6,837 bases of DNA, from NCBI GenBank assembly GCA_006227965.1, contig SBFL01000348.1, positions 1 to 6,837 on the forward strand, read 5' to 3'. The stretch is from Bacteroidota bacterium (GTDB taxonomy: Bacteria; Bacteroidota; Bacteroidia; Flavobacteriales; Flavobacteriaceae). A program made the translations under genes and the position numbers. Position 1 is the first letter of the stretch. Every line of letters begins with the position of its first letter. The notes under the pieces were generated by a model. The model was not told where the DNA came from. It ran no database searches and saw only the letters and a list, made by a program, of their open reading frames with translations. This document shows positions 1 through 6,664 of this stretch, one piece after another.

Positions 1-1670
1 TCGAAGATGGAGTTCAGGTTGTTTACGTCGGTCACAGGCGTATTGTCCCGGTCCACGATCCGGTATCCGTAGCGGATGCTGTTGAAGCGGCGTTCTTTCC
101 GGCGCCCGTTATAGCCAAAGCCAAGGGTAAGCTTATCTGAGGCCTTATAACCAAGGGCCATATAACTGTTGAGTTCGCTGTCGTCTATGCTTTGGAAGAA
201 GCGCTGGTTGTCAAAGGGGATGTTTGTATAGAACACCGGGTTGGTGCTAGGGTCGTTGTCCAGGGCCAGCTGGTAATTCTCCAGGGTGACCCGTTTCCGG
301 TCGGGTTCGTCTGAAAACACCTTGTTAAAACCGACACCCCAGCCGAAAGTCCATTTTTCCTCAAAACTGTGCGAACCATTGAGCTGGTTCACGAAGATCA
401 TATCCTGGTTGAACTGCACGTTCATCACGTAGAACCCTTCGTCCGTGGTGATGATCGCATCCCGGTTGGTACCCTCTCCATTAACACCATAGTATCCTAC
501 CGCGTCGGAAGCACTGTTGATAAACAGGCTGGTATAACTCAGCTTATGCTCCGGATTGATGCGATAAGTCAGGTTCAAAAGGGCCGTAGTGTTCGTGTCA
601 TAGACATATTCATTCACCGCGGGAAAATTGACCTTCAATAAATTAGTGAAATCCACGGCAGGACCTTCCCTGTAGGAATACCCACTGTCAAAGCTTGCCG
701 ACCCAAAGACACTCAGGCGGGATTCCTTTCCGATATTCCAGGATTTGCCGGCTTCAAAGGTTCCGTTGAGGTTTATCGGGTCCCAGGCTGACTGCGGATC
801 TACCCCGTGCGCCAGCACCACATTAAAGGGGTTGTACTCGTACCGGTTGTAAAAACCATAGGCACTGGGCCCTTCAGAACGAACAAAATCAAGCCCGCTG
901 GCATTGGTATTCAAACCACTGCCCAGGCCTACCTTGAAATAGCCGTCTCCGGTGTATTCCTTTGAATCCACATTGACGTTTCCGGCCGCAAAATCGGCAT
1001 AGAAAAGGGTGGAATACGCCTTGCTTACCGCCACATTTTCCAGGATCCCTGAGGTAAAGAGGTTCAGGTCTATGTTCTTTTTGTTTACATCGTTGGAAGG
1101 AAGGGACAGGCCGTTCATAGTGGTGGTCTGGTAGCGATCGCCAAGCCCGCGCACATACACGTCATCGGATCCCTGTTGTTTGGAGATCCCGGAGATCTGA
1201 GCTACAGCTGCAGCTGCATCATCGATCCCTTTCAAACGAAGGGCCTCTGCACTGATGGCCTCCTGGATCACAACGGCCTTTTTCTGCTCCAGCAGCAAGG
1301 CTACCTCAGAGTCGTTGGCAGCAGTGGTTATAACGACCACTTCGTCCAGGGAAACGCCCTGGGTTGCAGACATGGGTACATTCACTTCGGTGACTTTTCC
1401 CGCTTCCACAGTAACCGTTAACTCAACAGTTTCATATCCGAGGAAGCTGTAGACGACCGTATAGGAGCCGGGCTCTATACCGTCTAGTTCATACAGCCCG
1501 TCAAAATCGGTAGTAGTCCCTTTGGTAGTGCCCTTGATCAGGACATTGGCAAAAGGCAGGGGATCGTCGTTCATTTCCCTGTCGATAAGCATACCGACAA
1601 TCGAGCCAGTTGCCTGCCCGAAAACGCAGGATCCAAAAAGGAATATTATAAAGTAAAGAGATATTCTCAT
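1..1670 (-). CDS. TonB-dependent outer-membrane receptor, N-terminal part (3' end outside window)
   Basis: The reading frame is open from ATG 1668-1670 to the left edge, giving 556 codons without a stop, so the C-terminus is missing. An N-terminal hydrophobic segment (residues 3-18) ending near FGQA is a signal peptide. Residues about 22-105 form a carboxypeptidase-regulatory-like beta-sandwich (FANVLIKGTTKGTTTDFDG, then GLYELDGIEPGSY and FLGYE). A TonB-box-like LDEVVV lies at 108-113. The plug domain follows at about 125-235, with VYVRGLGDRY, TTTMNGLSLPSND and AGNVNVDSKE. The rest is aromatic-rich beta-barrel. Proteins of this family take up large or scarce ligands across the outer membrane using TonB-ExbBD energy. 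The ligand cannot be read from sequence, and no SusD-like partner lies upstream; downstream is not visible. It is divergent from dgt, and the region between carries TTAACA-type repeats. The family is certain; substrate and total length are unknown. Confidence 0.93.
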   Translation of the reverse strand, partial: MRISLYFIIFLFGSCVFGQATGSIVGMLIDREMNDDPLPFANVLIKGTTKGTTTDFDGLYELDGIEPGSYTVVYSFLGYETVELTVTVEAGKVTEVNVPMSATQGVSLDEVVVITTAANDSEVALLLEQKKAVVIQEAISAEALRLKGIDDAAAAVAQISGISKQQGSDDVYVRGLGDRYQTTTMNGLSLPSNDVNKKNIDLNLFTSGILENVAVSKAYSTLFYADFAAGNVNVDSKEYTGDGYFKVGLGSGLNTNASGLDFVRSEGPSAYGFYNRYEYNPFNVVLAHGVDPQSAWDPINLNGTFEAGKSWNIGKESRLSVFGSASFDSGYSYREGPAVDFTNLLKVNFPAVNEYVYDTNTTALLNLTYRINPEHKLSYTSLFINSASDAVGYYGVNGEGTNRDAIITTDEGFYVMNVQFNQDMIFVNQLNGSHSFEEKWTFGWGVGFNKVFSDEPDRKRVTLENYQLALDNDPSTNPVFYTNIPFDNQRFFQSIDDSELNSYMALGYKASDKLTLGFGYNGRRKERRFNSIRYGYRIVDRDNTPVTDVNNLNSIF

Positions 1671-1721
1671 TTTCTGTTATTCGTATTCGGGTGCAAAGAA
1701 CACATATGGCTGTAAAGGTCT

Positions 1722-1790
1722 CGTTAGCCCTGTGTTAAACCTTTTTTGCATTAGTGTTAGGGAAATGTTACGAGGTTACCCCCGTGTTAA
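1722..1790 (-). promoter_or_regulatory. Phased TTAACA-like direct repeats, candidate response-regulator operator of the TonB receptor
   Basis: Read on the minus strand, six related hexamers lie in one orientation: TTAACA at 1790-1785, GTAACC at 1779-1774, GTAACA at 1771-1766, CTAACA at 1760-1755, TTAACA at 1738-1733 and CTAACG at 1727-1722. Start-to-start steps are 11, 8, 11, 22 and 11 bp, so most sit on one helical face. Known PhoP boxes of Bacillus (TTAACA-like with about 5-bp spacers) and Pho boxes of E. coli (11-bp repeats) have this architecture. The array ends about 50 bp before the receptor start codon, a suitable place for an activator. Regulation of dgt from the other side is also possible. 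That a PhoB-type regulator binds here is an inference. Confidence 0.45.
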
Positions 1791-1830
1791 GGGGCCGGAA
1801 AATGCTAAAGGCGGACCCCCAAAAAAGCGG

Positions 1831-1838
1831 TATCTTTC
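1831..1838 (+). promoter_or_regulatory. Candidate -7 promoter element of dgt
   Basis: TATCTTTC matches seven of the eight positions of the Bacteroidota -7 consensus TAnnTTTG, with C in place of the final G. Transcription would begin near 1842, leaving a leader of roughly 15 nt before the ATG at 1857. No TTG is seen at the expected -33 spacing, so the call rests on the -7 box and its position only. Confidence 0.4.
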
Positions 1839-1856
1839 CCCTCAAATTCAGCAGAT

Positions 1857-3221
1857 ATGATGCAGTGGGAACAGCTCCTCTCCCTCCGTCGGCAGGGGGA
1901 TACACACAAGCGTTTGAGAAAGGAACAGGACGAGACACGCCTGGGCTTCGAGGTGGATTACGACCGGATTATTTTCTCCCCCTATTTCCGGAGCCTGCAG
2001 GACAAGACCCAGGTGATCCCCCTCTCCAAGACAGACTTTGTCCATACCCGCCTGACCCACAGCCTGGAGGTTTCTGTGGTAGGTCGCAGCCTGGGCCGCC
2101 TGGCCGGGGCCCGCCTGTTGGAGAAACACCCCTACCTGTCGCAGGCGCAAGGCTACCAGTTCAACGATTTCGGGGCCATTGTGGCCGCAGCAGCCCTGGC
2201 CCACGATATCGGCAACCCGCCCTTTGGCCATAGCGGGGAAAAGGCCATTGGCACCTTTTTCACCAGGGGCCCAGGACTTAAATACCGGGATGCCCTCACA
2301 GACAGACAATACCAGGACCTGGTCCGCTTTGAGGGGAATGCCCATGGTTTCAGACTCCTGACGGCGGACCGCAAAGGAGTTCCCGGCGGCCTCCGCCTGA
2401 GTTACGCAACCCTGGGGGCTTACATGAAATACCCCAAGGAATCCCTGCCCCACCAAAAAGGAGGCCCCATAGCAACCAAGAAGTATGGTATTTTCCAGAC
2501 TGAGGTGGCAGCATTTGAGGAGGTCGCCGCAGATCTGGGTCTTAAGTCCATGAACCTTCAGGGGTCCATTGGGTTTTGCCGGCACCCGCTCACTTATCTG
2601 GTGGAGGCTGCTGACGATATCTGCTATACCATCATCGATTTTGAGGATGGCATCAACCTGGGGCTGGTTCCTGAGGAATATGCCCTGGAGTACCTCATCA
2701 AGCTGGTACAGGACCGGATCAACACCGAAAAATACAGGGGTATCCCACATATGCCAGACAGGATCGGCTACCTGCGGGCCATCGCCATCGGCACCCTGGT
2801 GCAGGATGCGGTACGGGTGTTTATGGAAGAGGAGGAGGCTATCCTAAACGGGGAACTGGAGGTGGCCCTGCTTGACAAAAGCCGTTACCGGGCCCAGATA
2901 GAAGACATTATAAATCTGAGTGTGGAGCGGATCTACCAGGCTCCGGAGGTGGTGGAGAAAGAAGTGGCCGGTTACAAAATCCTGTCGGATATTCTGGAGG
3001 TGAGCACCGAAGCCCTTTTGGCACAGCTGGAAGGACGCCTTTCCTCTTATGACAGGCTCATCCTAAGCATGCTTCCCATTGAGGGCGGGCAACCCCAGGC
3101 CGTTTCCGTCTATGAGGTCCTGTTGCAGGCCTGTTCGTTTGTCGCATCCCTTTCGGACCGTGCCGCGGTGCATATCCATAACAAGATCAGCGGAAAGCAG
3201 CTGCAGGATCAGAATGTATAA
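1857..3221 (+). CDS. dgt: Deoxyguanosinetriphosphate triphosphohydrolase (dGTPase, HD superfamily)
   Basis: The 454-residue cytoplasmic enzyme is predicted to hydrolyse dGTP to deoxyguanosine and inorganic triphosphate, so helping to set dNTP pools. The HD metal site is complete: H68 in RLTHSLEV, H116-D117 in ALAHDIGN, and an aspartate at 253-254 in EAADDICY. Other family hallmarks are YDRIIFSPYFRSLQDKTQ (35-52), PPFGHSGE (121-128) and FEGNAHGFR (158-166). Length fits the bacterial dGTPase family. Two ATG codons are adjacent (1857 and 1860); the first is taken, and neither has a Shine-Dalgarno sequence, as is normal in this phylum. It is transcribed alone, divergent from the TonB receptor gene. 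Its last 13 bp overlap the end of the convergent DUF3078 gene. Some HD dNTPases act in phage defence, but this one sits among housekeeping genes, so a pool-maintenance role is more likely. Confidence 0.95.
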   Translation: MMQWEQLLSLRRQGDTHKRLRKEQDETRLGFEVDYDRIIFSPYFRSLQDKTQVIPLSKTDFVHTRLTHSLEVSVVGRSLGRLAGARLLEKHPYLSQAQGYQFNDFGAIVAAAALAHDIGNPPFGHSGEKAIGTFFTRGPGLKYRDALTDRQYQDLVRFEGNAHGFRLLTADRKGVPGGLRLSYATLGAYMKYPKESLPHQKGGPIATKKYGIFQTEVAAFEEVAADLGLKSMNLQGSIGFCRHPLTYLVEAADDICYTIIDFEDGINLGLVPEEYALEYLIKLVQDRINTEKYRGIPHMPDRIGYLRAIAIGTLVQDAVRVFMEEEEAILNGELEVALLDKSRYRAQIEDIINLSVERIYQAPEVVEKEVAGYKILSDILEVSTEALLAQLEGRLSSYDRLILSMLPIEGGQPQAVSVYEVLLQACSFVASLSDRAAVHIHNKISGKQLQDQNV

Positions 3222-4318
3222 GTTACACCGATGCCCAGTTGTTGGCGGAACTGAATCCTGGGAACCCCCGGGTCGATCACAAGGCCGTTATCGTCTTCCA
3301 CTCTGTCGAATTTGATGTCGTCATCGTAGATAAAATGCAATAGGAGGGTAGCGCTGATAAAGTCATTTACCGTGAATTTGGTAGTGAGCTGCCAGTCGAT
3401 ATCTATGTTCCCAAAATTGTTCAGATAGTCCGTATACAGGCTTAGATTATGGTCAAGGACCACATTCTTTACCACGGGTAATTCCCATTTGTGGGTTACC
3501 AGGATACCCATCTCGCGGTACACCTTCTTTCCCGGGGTTATGATGTTCCCTTCGGCATCCCTTATAGCGCGCTGCACCCCGAAGGCACCCTGGTTGGCCA
3601 GGTCCTGGTTGAGCACAAAGGTGCTTTTAAAGGTGAGGGGGGAGAGGTACAGGTTGAATTTTTTCCCTTCAGGGATGTAGGAGGTCCCGCCCCCTATAAA
3701 GAGGTAGCCCGGGGCCATAAAGGCTGAAATGGGGGTGGTCCGGTCCGGATATTTGTACCCGTTGGCAAACTGGGTGTTGAAATTCGCTTTGGCCGAAAAG
3801 TACCAGCTGCTGATGGTGTCCCTCCGGTACCCCAGGGTGCTGCTGAGGCGGATCGCGTCATCGGTCTTTCGCCATTGCCTCCCTTCCTGGGCATTCCAGC
3901 CGAAACGCATTTCCATGCTGTTGTCCCACTGGAAGTACCTGAATTTGTAGTTTCGCTCAAACTCCAGTTTCGCCAGGGCTGAGATGGCATTGTCGCCCCC
4001 TGCGTTCCAGTTCACAAAGGCCACTTCGCTCAATTGTACATCCAGTTCGTTGATCTTTTCCCAGAAGGAGGGTACCCGGAACCTTTTTCGCTTCTTGACA
4101 AGCGGTTTTGTCTGGTTGAAGGAAATAACAGGGTTCATAAGGGAAACGCCCCTTGGAATTATCTTTACCGGCTCCTGTATTGTCCGGATCACAATGGTGT
4201 CCAGCGGGATACTGTCCGGAGTTATCCTGGGAGGAATGCTGTCCTGGGCGTATGTGGAAGTACTCCAGAACAACAGGGCCAGTGCCCCTGAAATCCAAAG
4301 GTTCCTTTTAGACTTCAT
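3209..4318 (-). CDS. DUF3078 family protein, predicted outer-membrane beta-barrel
   Basis: This 369-residue protein has a Sec signal peptide (KSKR basic start, hydrophobic 7-18, likely cleavage after TYA at residue 24). A short spacer follows with two DSIP motifs (26-38) and a basic patch KKRKRFR (75-81). From about residue 85 the pattern matches DUF3078: FWEKINELDVQLSEVAFVNW, then NAGGDNAISALAKLEF, with alternating aromatic and polar residues. It ends in GIGVTYTF with a C-terminal phenylalanine, the usual signal for insertion by the Bam machinery. The molecular function of the family is unknown and I assign none. The ATG overlaps the last codons of dxs by 11 bp, so the two are probably co-transcribed and translationally coupled. 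The 3' end overlaps dgt by 13 bp in the opposite direction, leaving no room for an intergenic terminator. Family call is strong; beta-barrel topology is inferred. Confidence 0.88.
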   Translation of the reverse strand: MKSKRNLWISGALALLFWSTSTYAQDSIPPRITPDSIPLDTIVIRTIQEPVKIIPRGVSLMNPVISFNQTKPLVKKRKRFRVPSFWEKINELDVQLSEVAFVNWNAGGDNAISALAKLEFERNYKFRYFQWDNSMEMRFGWNAQEGRQWRKTDDAIRLSSTLGYRRDTISSWYFSAKANFNTQFANGYKYPDRTTPISAFMAPGYLFIGGGTSYIPEGKKFNLYLSPLTFKSTFVLNQDLANQGAFGVQRAIRDAEGNIITPGKKVYREMGILVTHKWELPVVKNVVLDHNLSLYTDYLNNFGNIDIDWQLTTKFTVNDFISATLLLHFIYDDDIKFDRVEDDNGLVIDPGVPRIQFRQQLGIGVTYTF

Positions 4319-6083
4319 CCAGGCACTTATTTAGAACGCGAAGAATTGCAGTCTGGTCCAGACCCTGTTCTGCATAGAGTTCTTCCGGGGTCCCGTGGGA
4401 GACGAAGGCATCCCCAATGCCCAGGCGGGTTACGGGAATGGAAAGACCGCGGTCTGCCAGGTATTCGAGCACAGCGCTCCCGAAACCGCCAGGGAGGCAG
4501 CCGTCTTCCACCGTTACCAAATGGGTATAATTTGCGCTGATTTCTTCGAGCAGGACTGTATCCAGGGGTTTGGCAAACCTGAAATCGTAGTGGCCGAACC
4601 CCTCCGGGGATTTGGATTCCTCGATGGCCCCCGCTACTGTCCGCCCCAGGGTCCCCAGACTCAATACGGCAACTGAAGTTCCTTTTCTAAGGGTTCGCCC
4701 CGTGCCCCAGGTAATCTTCGTGAAGGGTTGTTCCCAGTCCGGGTTGTGGCTGTGACCTCTGGGGTACCTTATGGCTACAGGCCCGAGGTTCTCCAACTGG
4801 ACAGTATAGAGCATGTTCCGCAATTCCACATTATCCATTGGGGCCGCCAGGCTTAAATTTGGGATGCACCTCAGGTAGGCTATGTCAAAGACGCCATGGT
4901 GGGTGGCACCGTCTTTACCCACAAGCCCGGCCCGGTCCAGGCAGAACACTACCGGCAGGTTTTGCAGGGCCACATCGTGGATGACCTGATCGTATCCCCG
5001 CTGAAGGAAGGTCGAATAGATGGCACAATAGGGCACAATCCCTTCAGCGGCCATGCCTGCCGCAAGCGTTACTGCATGCTGTTCTGCGATCCCCACATCG
5101 AAGGTGCGTTCGGGAAGGGTTTCCATCATGTATTTAAGGGAGCTCCCGGTGGGCATAGCCGGGGTGATCCCAACTATATTCAGGTTTTTCCGTGCCAGTT
5201 CCACAAGGGTGTGCCCGAACACATCCTGGTATTTCGGTCCCAGGTCCGGGGATTTTGTGGTCCGAAGCAGGTCTCCGGTCGTTTTGTCAAACCTTCCAGG
5301 GGCGTGGTAGACCACCTGGTTTTCCTCGGCTTTTTGCAAGCCTTTTCCTTTAGTGGTGATCAGGTGCAGCAACCTGGGGCCGGTTTCCGATTTCTGTCGG
5401 GTGAGTTCCTCTAACAACCCTGGCAGATCGTGGCCGTCCATAGGCCCTGAATATCTCAGGTTGAGGCATTCAAACAGGTTTTCGCCCCCGCCTTCCCCTT
5501 TTTTGACGGCTGTGAGGTATTCTTTCAGAGCCCCCACGCTTGGATCGATCCCAATGGCATTGTCGTTGAGGATGACCAGGAGGTTGGCATCGGAGACCCC
5601 CGCATGGTTCAGCGCCTCAAAGGCCATCCCACTGGCGATGGAGGCATCTCCTATCACCGCTATATGCTGCCGGCTGCCATTTCCTTTGAGCCCGGCGGCC
5701 AGGGCCATGCCCAGCAGGGCGGAAACGGAGGTGGAGGAATGCCCGGTCCCGAACGGGTCAAAGGGGCTTTCTTCCCGATTTGGGAACCCGCTCAGGCCGT
5801 CTTTCTGGCGGATGCTTTCAAACTGTTCCCGCCTTTCAGTCAGGATTTTGTGCCCGTAGGCCTGGTGGCCCACATCCCAGACCAGGCGGTCATCCGGGGT
5901 GTTGAAGACGTAATGCAGGGCGATGGTGAGCTCCACCACACCGAGGGAGGCACCCAGGTGCCCTTCCTTGACGGAGACCACATCGATGATGAACTCCCGC
6001 AGTTCTTCCGCCAGGGCCGGTAGCTGGGCTACCGGTAGCTTCCGCAAGTCTCCGGGGGATGATATGTGGGGCAGCAGTTTCAT
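4308..6083 (-). CDS. dxs: 1-deoxy-D-xylulose-5-phosphate synthase
   Basis: The 591-residue thiamine-diphosphate enzyme condenses pyruvate with glyceraldehyde 3-phosphate, the first and usually rate-limiting step of the MEP isoprenoid pathway; the product also feeds thiamine and pyridoxal synthesis. Motifs in order: GHLGASLG (H42), WDVGHQAYGHK (69-79), GTGHSSTS (112-119), the cofactor/Mg site GDAS (145-148) with LNDN (172-175), AEQHAVT with catalytic E334, DRAGLVGKDGATHHG (383-397), YPRG (440-443) and a C-terminal transketolase domain with VEDG (525-528). The usual GDG is GDA here; the metal-binding Asp is kept. The frame is open upstream to an ATG at 6191, but that start would overlap tadA. 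MKLLPHISSPGDLR at 6083 is the family-like N-terminus and is preferred. The gene leads a two-gene operon with the DUF3078 gene and is divergent from tadA. Confidence 0.96.
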   Translation of the reverse strand: MKLLPHISSPGDLRKLPVAQLPALAEELREFIIDVVSVKEGHLGASLGVVELTIALHYVFNTPDDRLVWDVGHQAYGHKILTERREQFESIRQKDGLSGFPNREESPFDPFGTGHSSTSVSALLGMALAAGLKGNGSRQHIAVIGDASIASGMAFEALNHAGVSDANLLVILNDNAIGIDPSVGALKEYLTAVKKGEGGGENLFECLNLRYSGPMDGHDLPGLLEELTRQKSETGPRLLHLITTKGKGLQKAEENQVVYHAPGRFDKTTGDLLRTTKSPDLGPKYQDVFGHTLVELARKNLNIVGITPAMPTGSSLKYMMETLPERTFDVGIAEQHAVTLAAGMAAEGIVPYCAIYSTFLQRGYDQVIHDVALQNLPVVFCLDRAGLVGKDGATHHGVFDIAYLRCIPNLSLAAPMDNVELRNMLYTVQLENLGPVAIRYPRGHSHNPDWEQPFTKITWGTGRTLRKGTSVAVLSLGTLGRTVAGAIEESKSPEGFGHYDFRFAKPLDTVLLEEISANYTHLVTVEDGCLPGGFGSAVLEYLADRGLSIPVTRLGIGDAFVSHGTPEELYAEQGLDQTAILRVLNKCLDEV

Positions 6084-6092
6084 TACAGTCGG

Positions 6093-6119
6093 TAAAGGTA
6101 ATCCAATTTCAAGATTCAA
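6093..6119 (-). promoter_or_regulatory. Candidate promoter of the dxs operon
   Basis: On the minus strand TACCTTTA (6100-6093) resembles the -7 box TAnnTTTG, differing only at the last base. A TTG (6119-6117) lies 16 nt upstream, slightly closer than usual for the -33 element. Transcription would start about 6 nt before the dxs ATG, giving a very short leader. The site also argues against the longer dxs start at 6191, which would lie upstream of this promoter. Confidence 0.35.
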
Positions 6120-6146
6120 AAAGCGGAAAGGACGTGAGGGAAATTG

Positions 6147-6154
6147 TATTTTTG
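6147..6154 (+). promoter_or_regulatory. -7 promoter element of tadA
   Basis: TATTTTTG is a perfect match to the Bacteroidota -7 consensus TAnnTTTG. It ends only 5 bp before the tadA ATG at 6160, so transcription from it should begin almost at the start codon, giving a leaderless or nearly leaderless message. No convincing TTG is present at the -33 position. Confidence 0.5.
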
Positions 6155-6159
6155 GGTCC

Positions 6160-6609
6160 ATGGAATTCGTTTTGGACCATTCATATTTCATGAAAAAGGC
6201 CCTTCAGGAGGCCGAGACAGCTTACGAAAAAGGCGAGGTACCTGTCGGAGCCGTCATTACGGTAAATGACCGCATCATTGCCCGTGCCCATAACCTGACC
6301 GAAAAACTCGGGGATGTAACAGCCCATGCGGAAATGCAGGCCATAACTGCAGCGGCGAATTTCCTGGGCGGTAAATATCTGCACAATTGTATCCTGTACG
6401 TAACCCTGGAGCCCTGTCAGATGTGTGCGGGCGCACTTTACTGGAGTCAGATATCAAAGGTGGTCTTTGGAGCTTATGACCCCCAGCGGGGTTTTTCTTC
6501 GGCCGGTGGGAAACTCCACCCCAAAACGGAGCTGGTGGGCGGGATCATGGAGAATGAGGCTTCCAGTTTGCTCCGTCAGTTCTTTATCCAGAAGCGGAAC
6601 CTCAATTAA
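6160..6609 (+). CDS. tadA: tRNA-specific adenosine-34 deaminase
   Basis: This 149-residue zinc enzyme is predicted to deaminate the wobble adenosine of tRNA-Arg(ACG) to inosine, so that one tRNA can read several arginine codons. The cytidine-deaminase-like zinc site is complete: TAHAEMQA gives the ligand H56 and the proton-shuttling E58, and EPCQMCAG gives the ligands C86 and C89. PVGAVI (28-33), ARAHN (41-45) and GGKYL are further family marks, and the length is typical. The frame is open upstream to 5923, but that part is antisense to dxs; MEFVLDHSYFMKKALQEAE is a normal N-terminus. A second ATG at 6190 (M11) would remove the residues just before helix 1 and is less likely. It is divergent from dxs across 76 bp and convergent with the cold-shock gene, with a hairpin terminator immediately after its stop. 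Free-nucleoside or guanine deamination is a less likely alternative. Confidence 0.94.
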   Translation: MEFVLDHSYFMKKALQEAETAYEKGEVPVGAVITVNDRIIARAHNLTEKLGDVTAHAEMQAITAAANFLGGKYLHNCILYVTLEPCQMCAGALYWSQISKVVFGAYDPQRGFSSAGGKLHPKTELVGGIMENEASSLLRQFFIQKRNLN

Positions 6610-6640
6610 AAAAAGAAGCACCGCGTCTGATGCGGTGCTT
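6608..6640 (-). terminator. Rho-independent terminator between the cold-shock gene and tadA, possibly bidirectional
   Basis: A perfect 9-bp stem, AAGCACCGC (6616-6624) with GCGGTGCTT (6632-6640), encloses a 7-nt loop. On the minus strand it is followed by C and then a run of eight T (6615-6607 region), a strong intrinsic terminator about 25 nt after the stop of the cold-shock gene. On the plus strand the downstream T-run is poor, so tadA transcripts would stop here less efficiently. The run of A flanking the left arm overlaps the tadA stop codon. Confidence 0.85.
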
Positions 6641-6664
6641 TCAACCCTTCAAAATAAAATAAGT

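Noticed and set aside
1611..1670. A lipobox-like FGSC in the signal peptide of the TonB receptor
   Set aside because: The -3 residue is Phe rather than Leu, Val or Ile, and TonB-dependent barrels are normally processed by signal peptidase I; FGQA just downstream is a better cleavage region.
1754..2233. A 159-codon plus-strand frame starting in the dgt upstream region
   Set aside because: It is proline- and glycine-rich, overlaps dgt in another frame, and shows no family features; it is a shadow of dgt.
1848..2750. A 300-codon open frame on the minus strand opposite dgt
   Set aside because: It lies wholly within the convincing dgt gene, its translation has no recognisable motif, and long antisense frames are expected in GC-rich coding DNA with this codon bias.
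3197..3204. GCAGCTGC palindrome near the dgt 3' end as a terminator stem
   Set aside because: It is only 8 bp with no loop and no T-run on either strand, so it cannot act as an intrinsic terminator.
1857..3221. dgt as part of a phage-defence island, since some dNTPases deplete nucleotides during infection
   Set aside because: No defence, mobile-element or phage genes are nearby, the neighbours are housekeeping or envelope genes, and base composition looks uniform.
4896..5414. A 172-codon plus-strand frame inside dxs, and other plus-strand frames at 5353-5859 and 5604-6023
   Set aside because: All are antisense to dxs, which has full motif support. Their translations look like complement shadows.
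5923..6159. Extension of TadA upstream to an ATG at 5923
   Set aside because: The added 79 residues are antisense to the dxs 5' end, low in complexity and unlike any TadA N-terminus.
6084..6191. A 36-residue N-terminal extension of Dxs from the ATG at 6191
   Set aside because: It would overlap the start of tadA by 32 bp and include the candidate dxs promoter. The downstream MKLLPHISSP start is typical of the family.
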